Source: Aquificaceae bacterium (GTDB lineage: Bacteria; Aquificota; Aquificia; Aquificales; Aquificaceae). Taken from it: 7,912 nt of DNA. Made by a program: the position numbers and the translations under genes. Every line of letters starts with the position of its first letter. The stretch's first letter is position 1. The stretch covers positions 1 to 7,912 of the forward strand of contig WFYM01000051.1 of the NCBI GenBank assembly GCA_015490115.1, in the 5' to 3' direction. Of this stretch, positions 1 to 6,793 are shown piece by piece. The notes beneath the pieces were generated by a model. That model worked only from the letters and a program-made list of their open reading frames with translations. It had not been told where the DNA came from and ran no database searches.

Positions 1-1832
1 CATTTACCTTTCTCAGGCTCTCTAAAGCTCCCAAAAGAAGGGAAGGGGAGATCCCGATCGTAGAGATGGAGAGGATAGAGGAGAGGGAGACATTCGAGAG
101 GCTGATGGAAAGGATCATTCAGGTATATCTGGAAGTTTTAGAGTCCCTAAAGAGAGAAGGATGCACGAGGGTCCACTTCGAAGAGCCGGCCCTCGTCATG
201 GACACGAAGGACTGGCACTGGGAACTCGTCAAGGAAGCCTATAAAAAACTGAAAAATGCAGGAACGGAGATAACCGTCTTTACTTACTACGACAGCGTCT
301 CAGACTACGAGAGGTTCGTCTCACTACCTGTGGACGCCCTCCACTTTGACCTCGTCTCCTCGGAGGAGAACTTAAGGAACATAAAAGAAAAAGGCTTCCC
401 GAAAGAAAAGGAGCTGATAGCGGGTCTCATAAACGGACGCCAGCCTTGGAGGGCTAACCTGAAAGAAAAGCTAAAAGTCTTAGAGGAGCTTTCAAAAGCA
501 GCTGAGAAAGTATCTATCTCAAACTCCTGCCCCCTCTATCACCTTCCGGTTACCGTCGAACCTGAGGACGAACTCCCGGAAGGACTAAAGGAACGTCTCT
601 CTTTTGCGAAGGAGAAGCTAAGGGAACTGAAGGTCCTAAAAGAAGCCTTCTTAGGAAAGGAGGAAGCTCTAAGAGAGGTGAAAGAGTCAGAAAAGCTCCT
701 TTCCGTTCCCTTCGGTGAGAACCCTGAGGTAAGGAGAAGGATAGCGACCTTAAAAGAGGAGGACTTCAGGAGGGAACTCCCATACAAAGAGAGGGTGAAG
801 ATCCAAAAAGAGATCTTGAAGCTCCCCCTCTTCCCAACTACCACGATAGGATCTTACCCCCAGACGGAGGAGGTGAGGAAAACAAGGTCCGCCTACAGGT
901 CCGGGAAGATAACCGAGAAAGAGTATAAGGAGTTCATAAAGAAGCAAATAGAGAAAGTCATAGCCTTCCAAGAGGGCGTCGGTCTCGACGTCCTCGTCCA
1001 CGGTGAGTTCGAAAGGACGGACATGGTCGAGTTCTTCGCCTTTAAAATGAACGGCATAGCCACCACGAAGCACGGCTGGGTCCTCTCATACGGCTCGAGG
1101 GTCTACAGACCACCAATAATTTACGGGGACGTCTCCAGAAAGGGACCCATGACCTTAGAGGAGATAACCTACGCCCAGTCTCTGACCGAAAAGCCTGTAA
1201 AAGGTATGCTCACGGGTCCAGTAACCATACTGAACTGGAGCTACTACAGGGAGGACGTTCCAAAGAGGGAGATAGCATACCAGATAGCCCTCGCACTTCT
1301 GGATGAGGTGAGGGACCTCGAAAAGGCAGGCATAAAAGTTATCCAGATAGACGAGCCAGCCTTCAGGGAAGGGGTCCCACTAAAGAAGAGGGACTGGGCT
1401 GAGTATTTCGACTGGGCTGTCAAAGCCTTCAGGCTCTGCTCGAGGGCAAAGCCCCAGACCCAGATACACACCCACATGTGCTACTCCGAGTTCAACGACA
1501 TAATCGAATACATCTACCAGATGGACTTCGACGTCATATCCATAGAAGCTTCAAGGAGCAAAGGGGAGATAATATCAGCCTTCGAGAGGTTCAAAGGCTG
1601 GGACAGGCAGATAGGCATAGGAGTCTACGACATCCACTCCCCGGCTGTTCCTTCTAAAGAGGAGATAAAAGAGATCTTAAGAAGGGCTATGAAGGTCCTT
1701 CCGAAGGAACTCCTCTGGGTGAACCCCGACTGCGGACTCAAGACGAGGAGGTGGGAGGAGGTAGAACCCTCCCTCAGGAACATGGTAGAAGCTGCGAGGG
1801 AGCTAAGAGAAGAGGTAGGCGTCAGGGTATGA
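1..1832 (+). CDS. metE: Cobalamin-independent methionine synthase, 5' end outside window
   Basis: The enzyme transfers the methyl group of 5-methyltetrahydrofolate (triglutamate) directly to homocysteine, the last step of methionine synthesis, in the cytoplasm. The frame is open from base 3 with no stop, so the ATG at 66 is internal and the gene is cut by the window edge. 609 codons are visible; family spacing suggests about 150 N-terminal residues are missing from about 759. The visible part holds the end of the N-terminal barrel (EEPAL near 184), a charged linker, and the catalytic C-terminal barrel starting at LFPTTTIGSYPQ near 829. All four zinc ligands are present: His and Cys of HTHMC (codons 1473 and 1479), Glu of SIEAS (1545) and Cys of NPDCG (1731); their spacing of 2, 22 and 62 residues nearly equals that of E. 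coli MetE (His641, Cys643, Glu665, Cys726). The last 11 bases overlap rimM tail to tail. Its promoter is not in view. Confidence 0.97.
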   Translation, partial: FTFLRLSKAPKRREGEIPIVEMERIEERETFERLMERIIQVYLEVLESLKREGCTRVHFEEPALVMDTKDWHWELVKEAYKKLKNAGTEITVFTYYDSVSDYERFVSLPVDALHFDLVSSEENLRNIKEKGFPKEKELIAGLINGRQPWRANLKEKLKVLEELSKAAEKVSISNSCPLYHLPVTVEPEDELPEGLKERLSFAKEKLRELKVLKEAFLGKEEALREVKESEKLLSVPFGENPEVRRRIATLKEEDFRRELPYKERVKIQKEILKLPLFPTTTIGSYPQTEEVRKTRSAYRSGKITEKEYKEFIKKQIEKVIAFQEGVGLDVLVHGEFERTDMVEFFAFKMNGIATTKHGWVLSYGSRVYRPPIIYGDVSRKGPMTLEEITYAQSLTEKPVKGMLTGPVTILNWSYYREDVPKREIAYQIALALLDEVRDLEKAGIKVIQIDEPAFREGVPLKKRDWAEYFDWAVKAFRLCSRAKPQTQIHTHMCYSEFNDIIEYIYQMDFDVISIEASRSKGEIISAFERFKGWDRQIGIGVYDIHSPAVPSKEEIKEILRRAMKVLPKELLWVNPDCGLKTRRWEEVEPSLRNMVEAARELREEVGVRV

Positions 1833-2313
1833 GGTCGTCCTTTACTCTTATAAGTTTCTTTTCCCTTTCCACGCTCAGGATTATCTCCCCGACGAAGGGT
1901 ATAAAAGTTTTCTCGTCTTCGAGGATGAGAACGTCGTATACACCGTAGTCTTCTACCCTCTTTACTTTACCAAGCTCCCTCCCCTTGTCGGTTACCACCT
2001 CCATACCAACGAGTTCGTAAGCGTAAAACTCGTCTTCCTCCCTCGGTGGAAGCTCCTCCTCGGGAAGATAGAGGGTAGCCCTCCTGAACTGTTCGGCTGA
2101 ACTGATGTCGTCGTATCCCCTGAACTTCACAAGGTAAAACTCCCTGTGCCTCCTTACCCCCTCAACCTCGAAGGGGACGTAGTCACCCCCTTTTCTCTTC
2201 AGGTATACCTTCTTCAGGTTTTCAAAGACCTCCTCCGGTGCGAAGGGAAGGACCTTCAGCTCCCCTTTTATACCGAATGTGTCGAGGACCTTACCTATCG
2301 CTACGAACTCCAT
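1822..2313 (-). CDS. rimM: Ribosome maturation factor RimM
   Basis: RimM binds the 30S subunit and protein S19 and helps mature the head domain of 16S rRNA; cytoplasmic. The 163-residue protein has the two expected parts: an N-terminal RimM barrel (residues 1 to about 85) opening with AIGKVLDTFGIKGELKV, and a C-terminal PRC-barrel (about 93-163) with YELVGMEVV, LGKVKRVEDYGVYDVL and FIPFVGEIILSV. Length is normal for the family. The usual HGI/HGL tripeptide of the first motif is FGI here. The ATG fits the family start, yet no Shine-Dalgarno sequence precedes it; a GATAAT box 7 bases upstream would place the transcript start at or next to the ATG. In many bacteria rimM sits in rpsP-rimM-trmD-rplS; here it stands alone, and rplS lies about 4.5 kb away in another operon. 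Its end overlaps metE by 11 bases. Confidence 0.95.
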   Translation of the reverse strand: MEFVAIGKVLDTFGIKGELKVLPFAPEEVFENLKKVYLKRKGGDYVPFEVEGVRRHREFYLVKFRGYDDISSAEQFRRATLYLPEEELPPREEDEFYAYELVGMEVVTDKGRELGKVKRVEDYGVYDVLILEDEKTFIPFVGEIILSVEREKKLIRVKDDLIP

Positions 2314-2333
2314 GCTTATAATTATCTAACGCT
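2314..2333. promoter_or_regulatory. Divergent promoter region between rimM and the uracil-DNA glycosylase operon
   Basis: This 20-base gap is all that separates the two start codons. On the + strand it holds a perfect TATAAT at 2317-2322, 11 bases before the GTG at 2334. On the - strand it holds GATAAT at 2326-2321, 7 bases before the rimM ATG. The two boxes overlap, so the two polymerases could not both bind at once. I see no good TTGACA-like -35 on either side; candidates would lie inside the coding regions. The gap has no Shine-Dalgarno sequence on either strand. Promoter function is inferred from the boxes and from the divergent layout. Confidence 0.5.
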
Positions 2334-3008
2334 GTGGAGGAGCTGAGGAAAAGGATCGTCGAGTGTGATCTCTGCCCGAGGCTCGTCCGTTTCAGGGTAG
2401 AGGTAGCCAAGAGGAGACCGAAACGTTACAAGGACTGGGAATACTGGTCGAGACCGCTCCCCGGCTTCGGAGACGAAAAGGCGAGGCTCCTCATAGTCGG
2501 TCTCGCACCCGCAGCTCACGGTGGGAACAGGACGGGTAGGATGTTCACGGGTGACGGGTCGGGTAGCTGGCTCGCAAAAGCACTTTACGAGACCGGCTTT
2601 GCCAACAAGCCCGAGTCCCTCCACAGGGAGGACGGCTTTTCCTTGAAGGACGCTTACGTAACAGCCGTTGTGAGGTGCGTCCCTCCCAAAAACAGACCAA
2701 ATTCCGAGGAGATAGAAAACTGCAACCAGTATCTTGTTGAGGAGATAAAGCATTTGAAAAACCTAAAAGTGATCCTCTGCCTCGGTAGCGTAGCCCTAAA
2801 AGGGACCCTAAAAGCCCTCAAAAAGCTCTATCCTGAGGCTGACCTAAAGGGTATAAAGTTCGGTCACGGACTACTTTACAGACCTTCTAAACTTCCCTTT
2901 CTCCTCGTGACCTCTTACCACCCGAGCAGGCAGAACACCCAGACGGGAAGGTTGAGGTGGGAAGAGTGGATAAGCGTCTTCAAGAAGATAAGGGAGGTCC
3001 TAAGATGA
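2334..3008 (+). CDS. udgB: Family 5 (UDGb-type) uracil-DNA glycosylase, 4Fe-4S
   Basis: The enzyme cuts uracil, and in this family often other deaminated bases such as hypoxanthine, out of DNA to start base excision repair. The 224-residue protein has Cys11 and Cys14 (ECDLCPRL) plus Cys115 (VVRCVPP) and Cys130 (ENCNQ), the four expected ligands of the 4Fe-4S cluster. Motif A is GLAPAAHGGNRTGRMFTGD at 56-74; an alanine stands where other families have the catalytic Asp or Asn, the mark of family 5 as opposed to the family 4 GExPG motif. The substrate-binding His motif is SYHPSRQN at 194-201. The start must be the GTG at 2334: a stop lies in frame at 2319 and no other start codon lies between. 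That leaves no room for a Shine-Dalgarno sequence. First gene of a + strand operon; its stop overlaps the next ATG (ATGA, 3005-3008). Such enzymes are typical of thermophiles, where cytosine deamination is fast. Confidence 0.94.
   Translation: MEELRKRIVECDLCPRLVRFRVEVAKRRPKRYKDWEYWSRPLPGFGDEKARLLIVGLAPAAHGGNRTGRMFTGDGSGSWLAKALYETGFANKPESLHREDGFSLKDAYVTAVVRCVPPKNRPNSEEIENCNQYLVEEIKHLKNLKVILCLGSVALKGTLKALKKLYPEADLKGIKFGHGLLYRPSKLPFLLVTSYHPSRQNTQTGRLRWEEWISVFKKIREVLR
2992..2997 (+). promoter_or_regulatory. Shine-Dalgarno sequence that fixes the start of the IPCT/DIPPS gene
   Basis: GGGAGG lies 7 bases before the ATG at 3005, inside the end of the glycosylase gene. It supports 3005 as the start over the upstream in-frame start at 2957, whose extra 16 residues match nothing in the family; MRTAVVLCAG is the expected nucleotidyltransferase start. 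Confidence 0.75.
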
Positions 3009-4285
3009 GGACGGCTGTCGTCCTCTGTGCTGGTCTCGCGAAGAGGATGGGAAACTCGGAGACACCAAAACCCCTCCTCAAGGTAGCTGGGAGGGAGATA
3101 CTCTCGAGGACCGTGGAGCTTTTAAAGAGAAACGGTGTGGAGAGGTTCGTCTTCGTAGTGAACCCGAAGAACAAAGAGAAGATAGAATCCTTCGTGAGGA
3201 GTCTCGGAGTTGACTTTTCGATAGTCGTCAACGAAAGCCCGGAGAGGGAAAACGGCTACTCCCTTTATTTGGCTAAGGAGGAGGTAAAGGAAAAGGAGTT
3301 CCTCCTCGTCATGGGGGATCACATATACTCGGAGGAGTTCGTGAAGAAGGCTGTAAAAGGTAAAGGTCTCATAGTGGACGAGCTTGCCCTCTACACGGAC
3401 AAAGAGGAAGCTACAAAGGTCCTCTGCCAAAAGGGCAGGGTAAAGGACATAGGGAAGGACATAAAAGAGTTCAACGGCTACGACACGGGATTTTTTGTCC
3501 TGAGCAGAAGCGTCTTTAACGTAGCTGAAAAGATCGCAAAAGAAAAGGAAAAGGTCACCATGAGCGAGATAGCAAAGAGGGGAAGGATAAGATGCACCTT
3601 CGTGTCAGGGGAGTTCTGGACGGACGTGGACACGGAGGAGGATCTGAAAAGGGCAAGAAGGGAGATAATCAGGTCTTCGGTAAAGGGTATAGGAGACGGA
3701 CTCGTCTCGAGGCTCATAAACAGGAAGGTCTCCATGTGGATATCGGAGAGGGTCGTGGAGAAGGTAACTCCCATGCAGGCTACCCTCTTTACCTTCGCCG
3801 TCGGTGTTTTCTCAGCCATCGTAGCTCTATTTAGCCCAGCCCTCGGAAGCGTCCTCTACCAGATAAGCTCCATGGTAGACGGCGTCGACGGTGAGATAGC
3901 GAGGGCTTCCCTCAGAACTACTAAGTTCGGGGGGTGGCTCGACTCGGTCCTCGACAGGTTCGTCGACTTTTCCTTCCTCTCAGCCCTCGCCCTCTGGCTA
4001 AAACCGGACCAGTCCTTCCTCCCTTGGGTTTTCCTTGCACTCTTCGGGACCCTCATGGTGAGCTACACAACGGAAAGGTTCAAGGGAGCTTACTTCGAGG
4101 ACGCCTACGAGGTTATAAAGCCCCTCAGGTTCCTTCCGGGAAAGAGGGACGAGAGGGTGTTCCTTATCATGGTCTTTTGTCTTTTGGGTTGGATCAAGGC
4201 TCTCTTCGTTATCTTGGCACTCCTCACAAACGTAAGGGTTATACTGACCTTGTATCTCGTCTGGAAGGAGAGGGGTGACCGATGA
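3005..4285 (+). CDS. Bifunctional CTP:inositol-1-phosphate cytidylyltransferase / di-myo-inositol-phosphate-phosphate synthase
   Basis: The 426-residue protein fuses two enzymes. Residues 1 to about 225 form a nucleotidyltransferase: AGLAKRMG (9-16) with PKPLLKVAGREIL (21-33) for the CTP loop, metal-binding Asp105 in VMGDHIYS, and TDVDT (206-210) late in the domain. Residues about 235-426 form a CDP-alcohol phosphatidyltransferase with the full signature D-G-x2-A-R-x8-G-x3-D-x3-D (Asp295, Gly296, Ala299, Arg300, Gly309, Asp313, Asp317) and about six hydrophobic segments, so the C-terminal half should sit in the membrane. This order is that of the known IPCT/DIPPS of hyperthermophiles such as Archaeoglobus, which makes CDP-inositol from CTP and L-myo-inositol-1-phosphate and then joins it to a second inositol-1-phosphate, giving phosphorylated di-myo-inositol phosphate, a heat and salt solute. 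Inositol-1-phosphate synthase and the final phosphatase are not in the window. A different CDP-alcohol or acceptor is possible. ATGA overlaps link it to both neighbours. Confidence 0.88.
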   Translation: MRTAVVLCAGLAKRMGNSETPKPLLKVAGREILSRTVELLKRNGVERFVFVVNPKNKEKIESFVRSLGVDFSIVVNESPERENGYSLYLAKEEVKEKEFLLVMGDHIYSEEFVKKAVKGKGLIVDELALYTDKEEATKVLCQKGRVKDIGKDIKEFNGYDTGFFVLSRSVFNVAEKIAKEKEKVTMSEIAKRGRIRCTFVSGEFWTDVDTEEDLKRARREIIRSSVKGIGDGLVSRLINRKVSMWISERVVEKVTPMQATLFTFAVGVFSAIVALFSPALGSVLYQISSMVDGVDGEIARASLRTTKFGGWLDSVLDRFVDFSFLSALALWLKPDQSFLPWVFLALFGTLMVSYTTERFKGAYFEDAYEVIKPLRFLPGKRDERVFLIMVFCLLGWIKALFVILALLTNVRVILTLYLVWKERGDR

Positions 4286-5106
4286 ACAGGTTGTTCATAA
4301 GGTCCCAGCTCCAGCGCTTCCTTGAAGAGGACGTGGGGAGGGGAGACATAACAACCGAAGCTGTGTGCGGTGAGGAGACGGTAAAGGCGAGGGTGGTCGC
4401 AAAAGAAAAAGGTATCCTCGCGGGTCTTCCCTTCGTTCAGGAGCTTTTCTTGATGCTGGGGGATGTCTGCGTGAGACCTAAGGTAGGGGAGGGGAGCGAG
4501 TTCAAAGAGGGTGACGTTCTTATCGAACTCGAGGGGAGGGCTGACGTCATACTCACGGCTGAGAGGTTGACCCTGAACATGCTCCAGAGCCTCTCAGGTA
4601 TAGCCACGAAGACGAGGGAGTTCGTGAGAGCCTTGGAAGGAACGAAAGTCAAGCTCCTCGACACGAGGAAGACGACACCCGGCTACAGGTTCTTCGAAAA
4701 ATACGCTGTTAGGATAGGCGGAGGATCCAACCACAGGTTCGCCCTCTACGACATGGTCCTCATAAAGGACAACCACAAGAGGGTTGCGGGGAGCTTGGAG
4801 GAAGCCGTAAGACGTGTAAAAGAAAAAGTAGGACCGGCTTACAAGATAGAGGTGGAGGTGGAGAGCCTCGAGGAACTCGAAAAAGCCTTGGACCTTAGCG
4901 TCGACATAGTTATGCTCGACAACTTCACCCCCGAAGAGGTAAAGGAGGCTGTGAAGATAGCGAAGGGAAAGGTGGAGATAGAGGTCTCCGGAAAGGTAAC
5001 CTTGGAGAATATAAGGGAATACGCCACAGAAGGTGTCGACTACATATCCTCAGGTTCCGTCATCTACGCCTCTTCTTGGATCGACCTCTCTCTGAGGGTT
5101 CTCTGA
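4282..5106 (+). CDS. nadC: Quinolinate phosphoribosyltransferase (nicotinate-nucleotide pyrophosphorylase, carboxylating)
   Basis: NadC turns quinolinate and PRPP into nicotinate mononucleotide, CO2 and pyrophosphate, in de novo NAD synthesis in the cytoplasm. The 274-residue protein has normal length. Visible landmarks: EEDVGRGDITTEAV (15-28) at the N-terminus; AERLTLNMLQSLSGIAT (93-109); the quinolinate and PRPP-binding DTRKTTPGYR (127-136); GGGSNHRFALYDMVLIKDNH (146-165) with conserved His151, Arg152 and Lys162; acidic EVEVES (190-195); VMLDNF (210-215); and the barrel end ISSGSVIY (255-262), where most relatives have SVGALTHS. All catalytic residues I know are present. The ATG overlaps the preceding stop (ATGA, 4282-4285), with a purine-rich AGGGGTG about 4 bases before the ATG. 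It is the last gene of the + operon, and its final 47 bases are antisense to the ftsL-like gene. NadA and NadB are not here. Confidence 0.97.
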   Translation: MNRLFIRSQLQRFLEEDVGRGDITTEAVCGEETVKARVVAKEKGILAGLPFVQELFLMLGDVCVRPKVGEGSEFKEGDVLIELEGRADVILTAERLTLNMLQSLSGIATKTREFVRALEGTKVKLLDTRKTTPGYRFFEKYAVRIGGGSNHRFALYDMVLIKDNHKRVAGSLEEAVRRVKEKVGPAYKIEVEVESLEELEKALDLSVDIVMLDNFTPEEVKEAVKIAKGKVEIEVSGKVTLENIREYATEGVDYISSGSVIYASSWIDLSLRVL

Positions 5107-5353
5107 GTATGTAGGCGACGAACTCCTCCCAACTGAAGGGTCTGAAACCCTTCCTTAGGGCGTATCTCTCAAGCTCTCTCATGTTCAGCATCTTCTCTAT
5201 CTCAGCCTTGAGTTTTAGGTTCTCTTCTCTGAGGGACTTGTATTCGCTCAGCTTCTCCGAGTGTTCCTTCAGGACCTTCACCGAATAGGAGGAATATATC
5301 AGGTTCCCGAGGAATATGAGGACTCCCAAGCCGACCGCGAGAAACGGGTTCAT
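5060..5353 (-). CDS. ftsL: FtsL-like cell division protein (small single-pass membrane coiled-coil protein)
   Basis: The protein has 97 residues. Residues 4-20 form a hydrophobic membrane segment after a very short N-terminus. Residues about 24-57 are rich in Lys, Glu and Leu and look like a coiled coil (SEKLSEYKSLREENLKLKAE). A conserved-looking MRELERYALRKGFRPFS (58-74) follows, resembling the region after the coil in FtsL and FtsB/DivIC proteins. It ends in a very basic tail, RGRSKKRRR. Proteins of this build form the FtsQ-FtsL-FtsB complex that activates septal peptidoglycan synthesis. Sequence alone does not separate FtsL from FtsB; the choice rests on its place right after rsmH, as in the division clusters of many bacteria (rsmH-ftsL-ftsI). 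Here no ftsI follows. The ATG overlaps the rsmH stop by 4 bases, and GGGGAGAGG just upstream can serve as ribosome site. The last 47 bases, which encode the basic tail, overlap nadC. Confidence 0.7.
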   Translation of the reverse strand: MNPFLAVGLGVLIFLGNLIYSSYSVKVLKEHSEKLSEYKSLREENLKLKAEIEKMLNMRELERYALRKGFRPFSWEEFVAYILREPSERGRSKKRRR

Positions 5354-6219
5354 ACCCTCTCCCCTGCTCTTAATTTAGCGCTTCTCGAAGAAGGATTCAT
5401 CCTTACCTCCTCCTCCGAAGGAGTTACGGGCTTCTTCGTGAGGACCTTCAGCTTATCGCTTTTTTCCTTCATAAACCTCTTCACTATCCTATCCTCGAGG
5501 GAGTGGAAGCTGATCACGACGAGCCTTCCCTTTGGGTTCAGAGCTTCGAGAGCTTTCCCGAGACCGATCTTCAAGTTTTCGAGTTCCTTATTTACCTCTA
5601 TCCTTATAGCCTGAAAGGTTCTCGTTGCGGGGTGTATCTTAGAGCGCTTTAACTTTTCGGGGTAAACGGATAGGATCACCTCGACGAGTTCTTTGGTAGT
5701 TTCTATGGGCTTTTTCTCCCTTCTCCTGACTATGGCTCTTGCTATCTTCTTGCTCAGCCTCTCCTCTCCGTACTCCCTTATTATCCTCTCAAGCTCCCTC
5801 TCGGGATACTTATTCACCACCTCGTAGGCTGTTAGCCTCTGGTCCTTGTCCATCCTCATGTCGAGGGGTTCATCCCCTTGAAAGGAAAAGCCCCTCCCAC
5901 TTCTTATCTGATACATGGACATACCGAGGTCGAAGAGGACACCGTCCACCTTCTCCACGCCTTCTTCTTTGAGGACGAGGTCAAGGTCTTTGAAGTTAGC
6001 CTTGTATATGGATACCCTCTCCCCGAACTCTTTTAAGTTCTCTTTTGCTATTTCCGTCGCCTCCTCGTCGACGTCTATGCCTATCAGTTTAGCTTCCGGG
6101 ACCTTCTCCAAGACCCTCCTCGCGTGACCACCGCCCCCGAGGGTGCAGTCGAGGTAAACTTTTCCTCTGTTTTCCGTGAGGAGGTCCGTTGCGACCTCCA
6201 AAAGGACTGGAACGTGCAT
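5350..6219 (-). CDS. rsmH: 16S rRNA (cytosine1402-N4)-methyltransferase RsmH (MraW)
   Basis: RsmH uses S-adenosylmethionine to methylate N4 of C1402 in the P site of 16S rRNA, tuning start codon choice and fidelity. The 289-residue protein is near full family length (about 300). It shows the SAM-binding DCTLGGGGHA (24-33) and IGIDVDEEA (46-54); the catalytic-site block FDLGMSMYQI (96-105), where most relatives read DLGVSSxQL; PLDMRMD (118-124); the inserted helical domain (about 128-190); HPATRTFQAIRIEVNKEL (196-213); VVISFHSLEDR (234-244); and the C-terminal NPSSRSAKLRAGER. The substitution of the usual VSS by MSM is mild and does not suggest loss of function. It starts 1 base after the rnhB stop. 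No close Shine-Dalgarno is visible (GGAGGAG is about 14 bases away), so translation may depend on coupling to rnhB. mraZ, the usual upstream neighbour, is absent. Confidence 0.97.
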   Translation of the reverse strand: MHVPVLLEVATDLLTENRGKVYLDCTLGGGGHARRVLEKVPEAKLIGIDVDEEATEIAKENLKEFGERVSIYKANFKDLDLVLKEEGVEKVDGVLFDLGMSMYQIRSGRGFSFQGDEPLDMRMDKDQRLTAYEVVNKYPERELERIIREYGEERLSKKIARAIVRRREKKPIETTKELVEVILSVYPEKLKRSKIHPATRTFQAIRIEVNKELENLKIGLGKALEALNPKGRLVVISFHSLEDRIVKRFMKEKSDKLKVLTKKPVTPSEEEVRMNPSSRSAKLRAGERV

Positions 6220-6220
6220 A

Positions 6221-6793
6221 TCAAAGCCTGAAGCTCCTCCTGTGGATCTCCGAGGGTCCGAACCTCCTTATAAGTTCCCTGTGTCTTTTGGTGGGGTATC
6301 CCTTGTGTGAGTTAAACTCGTATTCGGGGTATACCTCATGAAAAGCCTCCATTATCTTGTCCCTCAGGACCTTGGCTACAACGCTCGCACATGCACAGCT
6401 CAGGCTTTTCTCGTCCCCTTTAGGGACAGCTATGCAGTTGAAACCCTCGATCTTCACGAAGTCGCTTATCACAACGTCGAACCTGTGTCTCAGATCCTCT
6501 AAAGCTCTCCTCATGGCTATCTTTGTAGCGCTGAGTATGTTCACCCTGTCTATTAGGGAGCTGTCGACGACCGCAGTCCCAATAGCTAAGGCGACCTCCT
6601 TTATCCTCTCGTAAGCTTTTTCTCTTTCTTTTGGCGACATCCTTTTTGAGTCCTTGTTCAAGAAGGGTTCTGTGTAAGGAGGCAGGATCACGGCGGAGGC
6701 GACGACGGGACCAGCTAAAGGTCCCCTCCCAGCCTCGTCAACGCCGGCTACTAAAAGCCCTTCCCTCCAGAACTTCTCCTCGATATCCGTCAT
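6221..6793 (-). CDS. rnhB: Ribonuclease HII
   Basis: RNase HII cuts the RNA strand of RNA-DNA hybrids and nicks DNA 5' of single misincorporated ribonucleotides. The 190-residue protein carries the family residues Asp19 and Glu20 in DEAGRG, Asp111 in VISDF and Asp145 in VLRDK, plus DSKRMSPKERE (48-58), KGDEKSLSCACASVVAK (125-141) and the C-terminal HKGYPTKRHR (163-172). The start is the ATG at 6793, which overlaps the rplS stop (ATGA). A longer frame is open to 6910, but the extra 39 residues are the L19 tail read in another frame, and DEAGRG normally lies within about 20 residues of the start. The Shine-Dalgarno is poor (GAGGG directly before the ATG), again suggesting coupling. The rplS-rnhB neighbourhood recurs in many bacteria. 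Confidence 0.97.
   Translation of the reverse strand: MTDIEEKFWREGLLVAGVDEAGRGPLAGPVVASAVILPPYTEPFLNKDSKRMSPKEREKAYERIKEVALAIGTAVVDSSLIDRVNILSATKIAMRRALEDLRHRFDVVISDFVKIEGFNCIAVPKGDEKSLSCACASVVAKVLRDKIMEAFHEVYPEYEFNSHKGYPTKRHRELIRRFGPSEIHRRSFRL

Noticed and set aside
66..68. ATG as the start of metE
   Set aside because: The frame is open to the left edge, and the upstream codons continue into the missing N-terminal barrel; the protein would otherwise lack about 170 residues of the family.
2957..3004. N-terminal extension of the IPCT/DIPPS protein from an upstream start
   Set aside because: It would overlap the glycosylase by about 50 bases, matches nothing in the family, and ignores the GGGAGG placed 7 bases before the ATG at 3005.
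3592..4278. Other open frames inside the IPCT/DIPPS, RsmH and L19 coding regions
   Set aside because: Their translations show no family motif and are rich in Arg, Ser and Pro as expected for shadow frames of purine-rich genes; the real frames carry full motifs.
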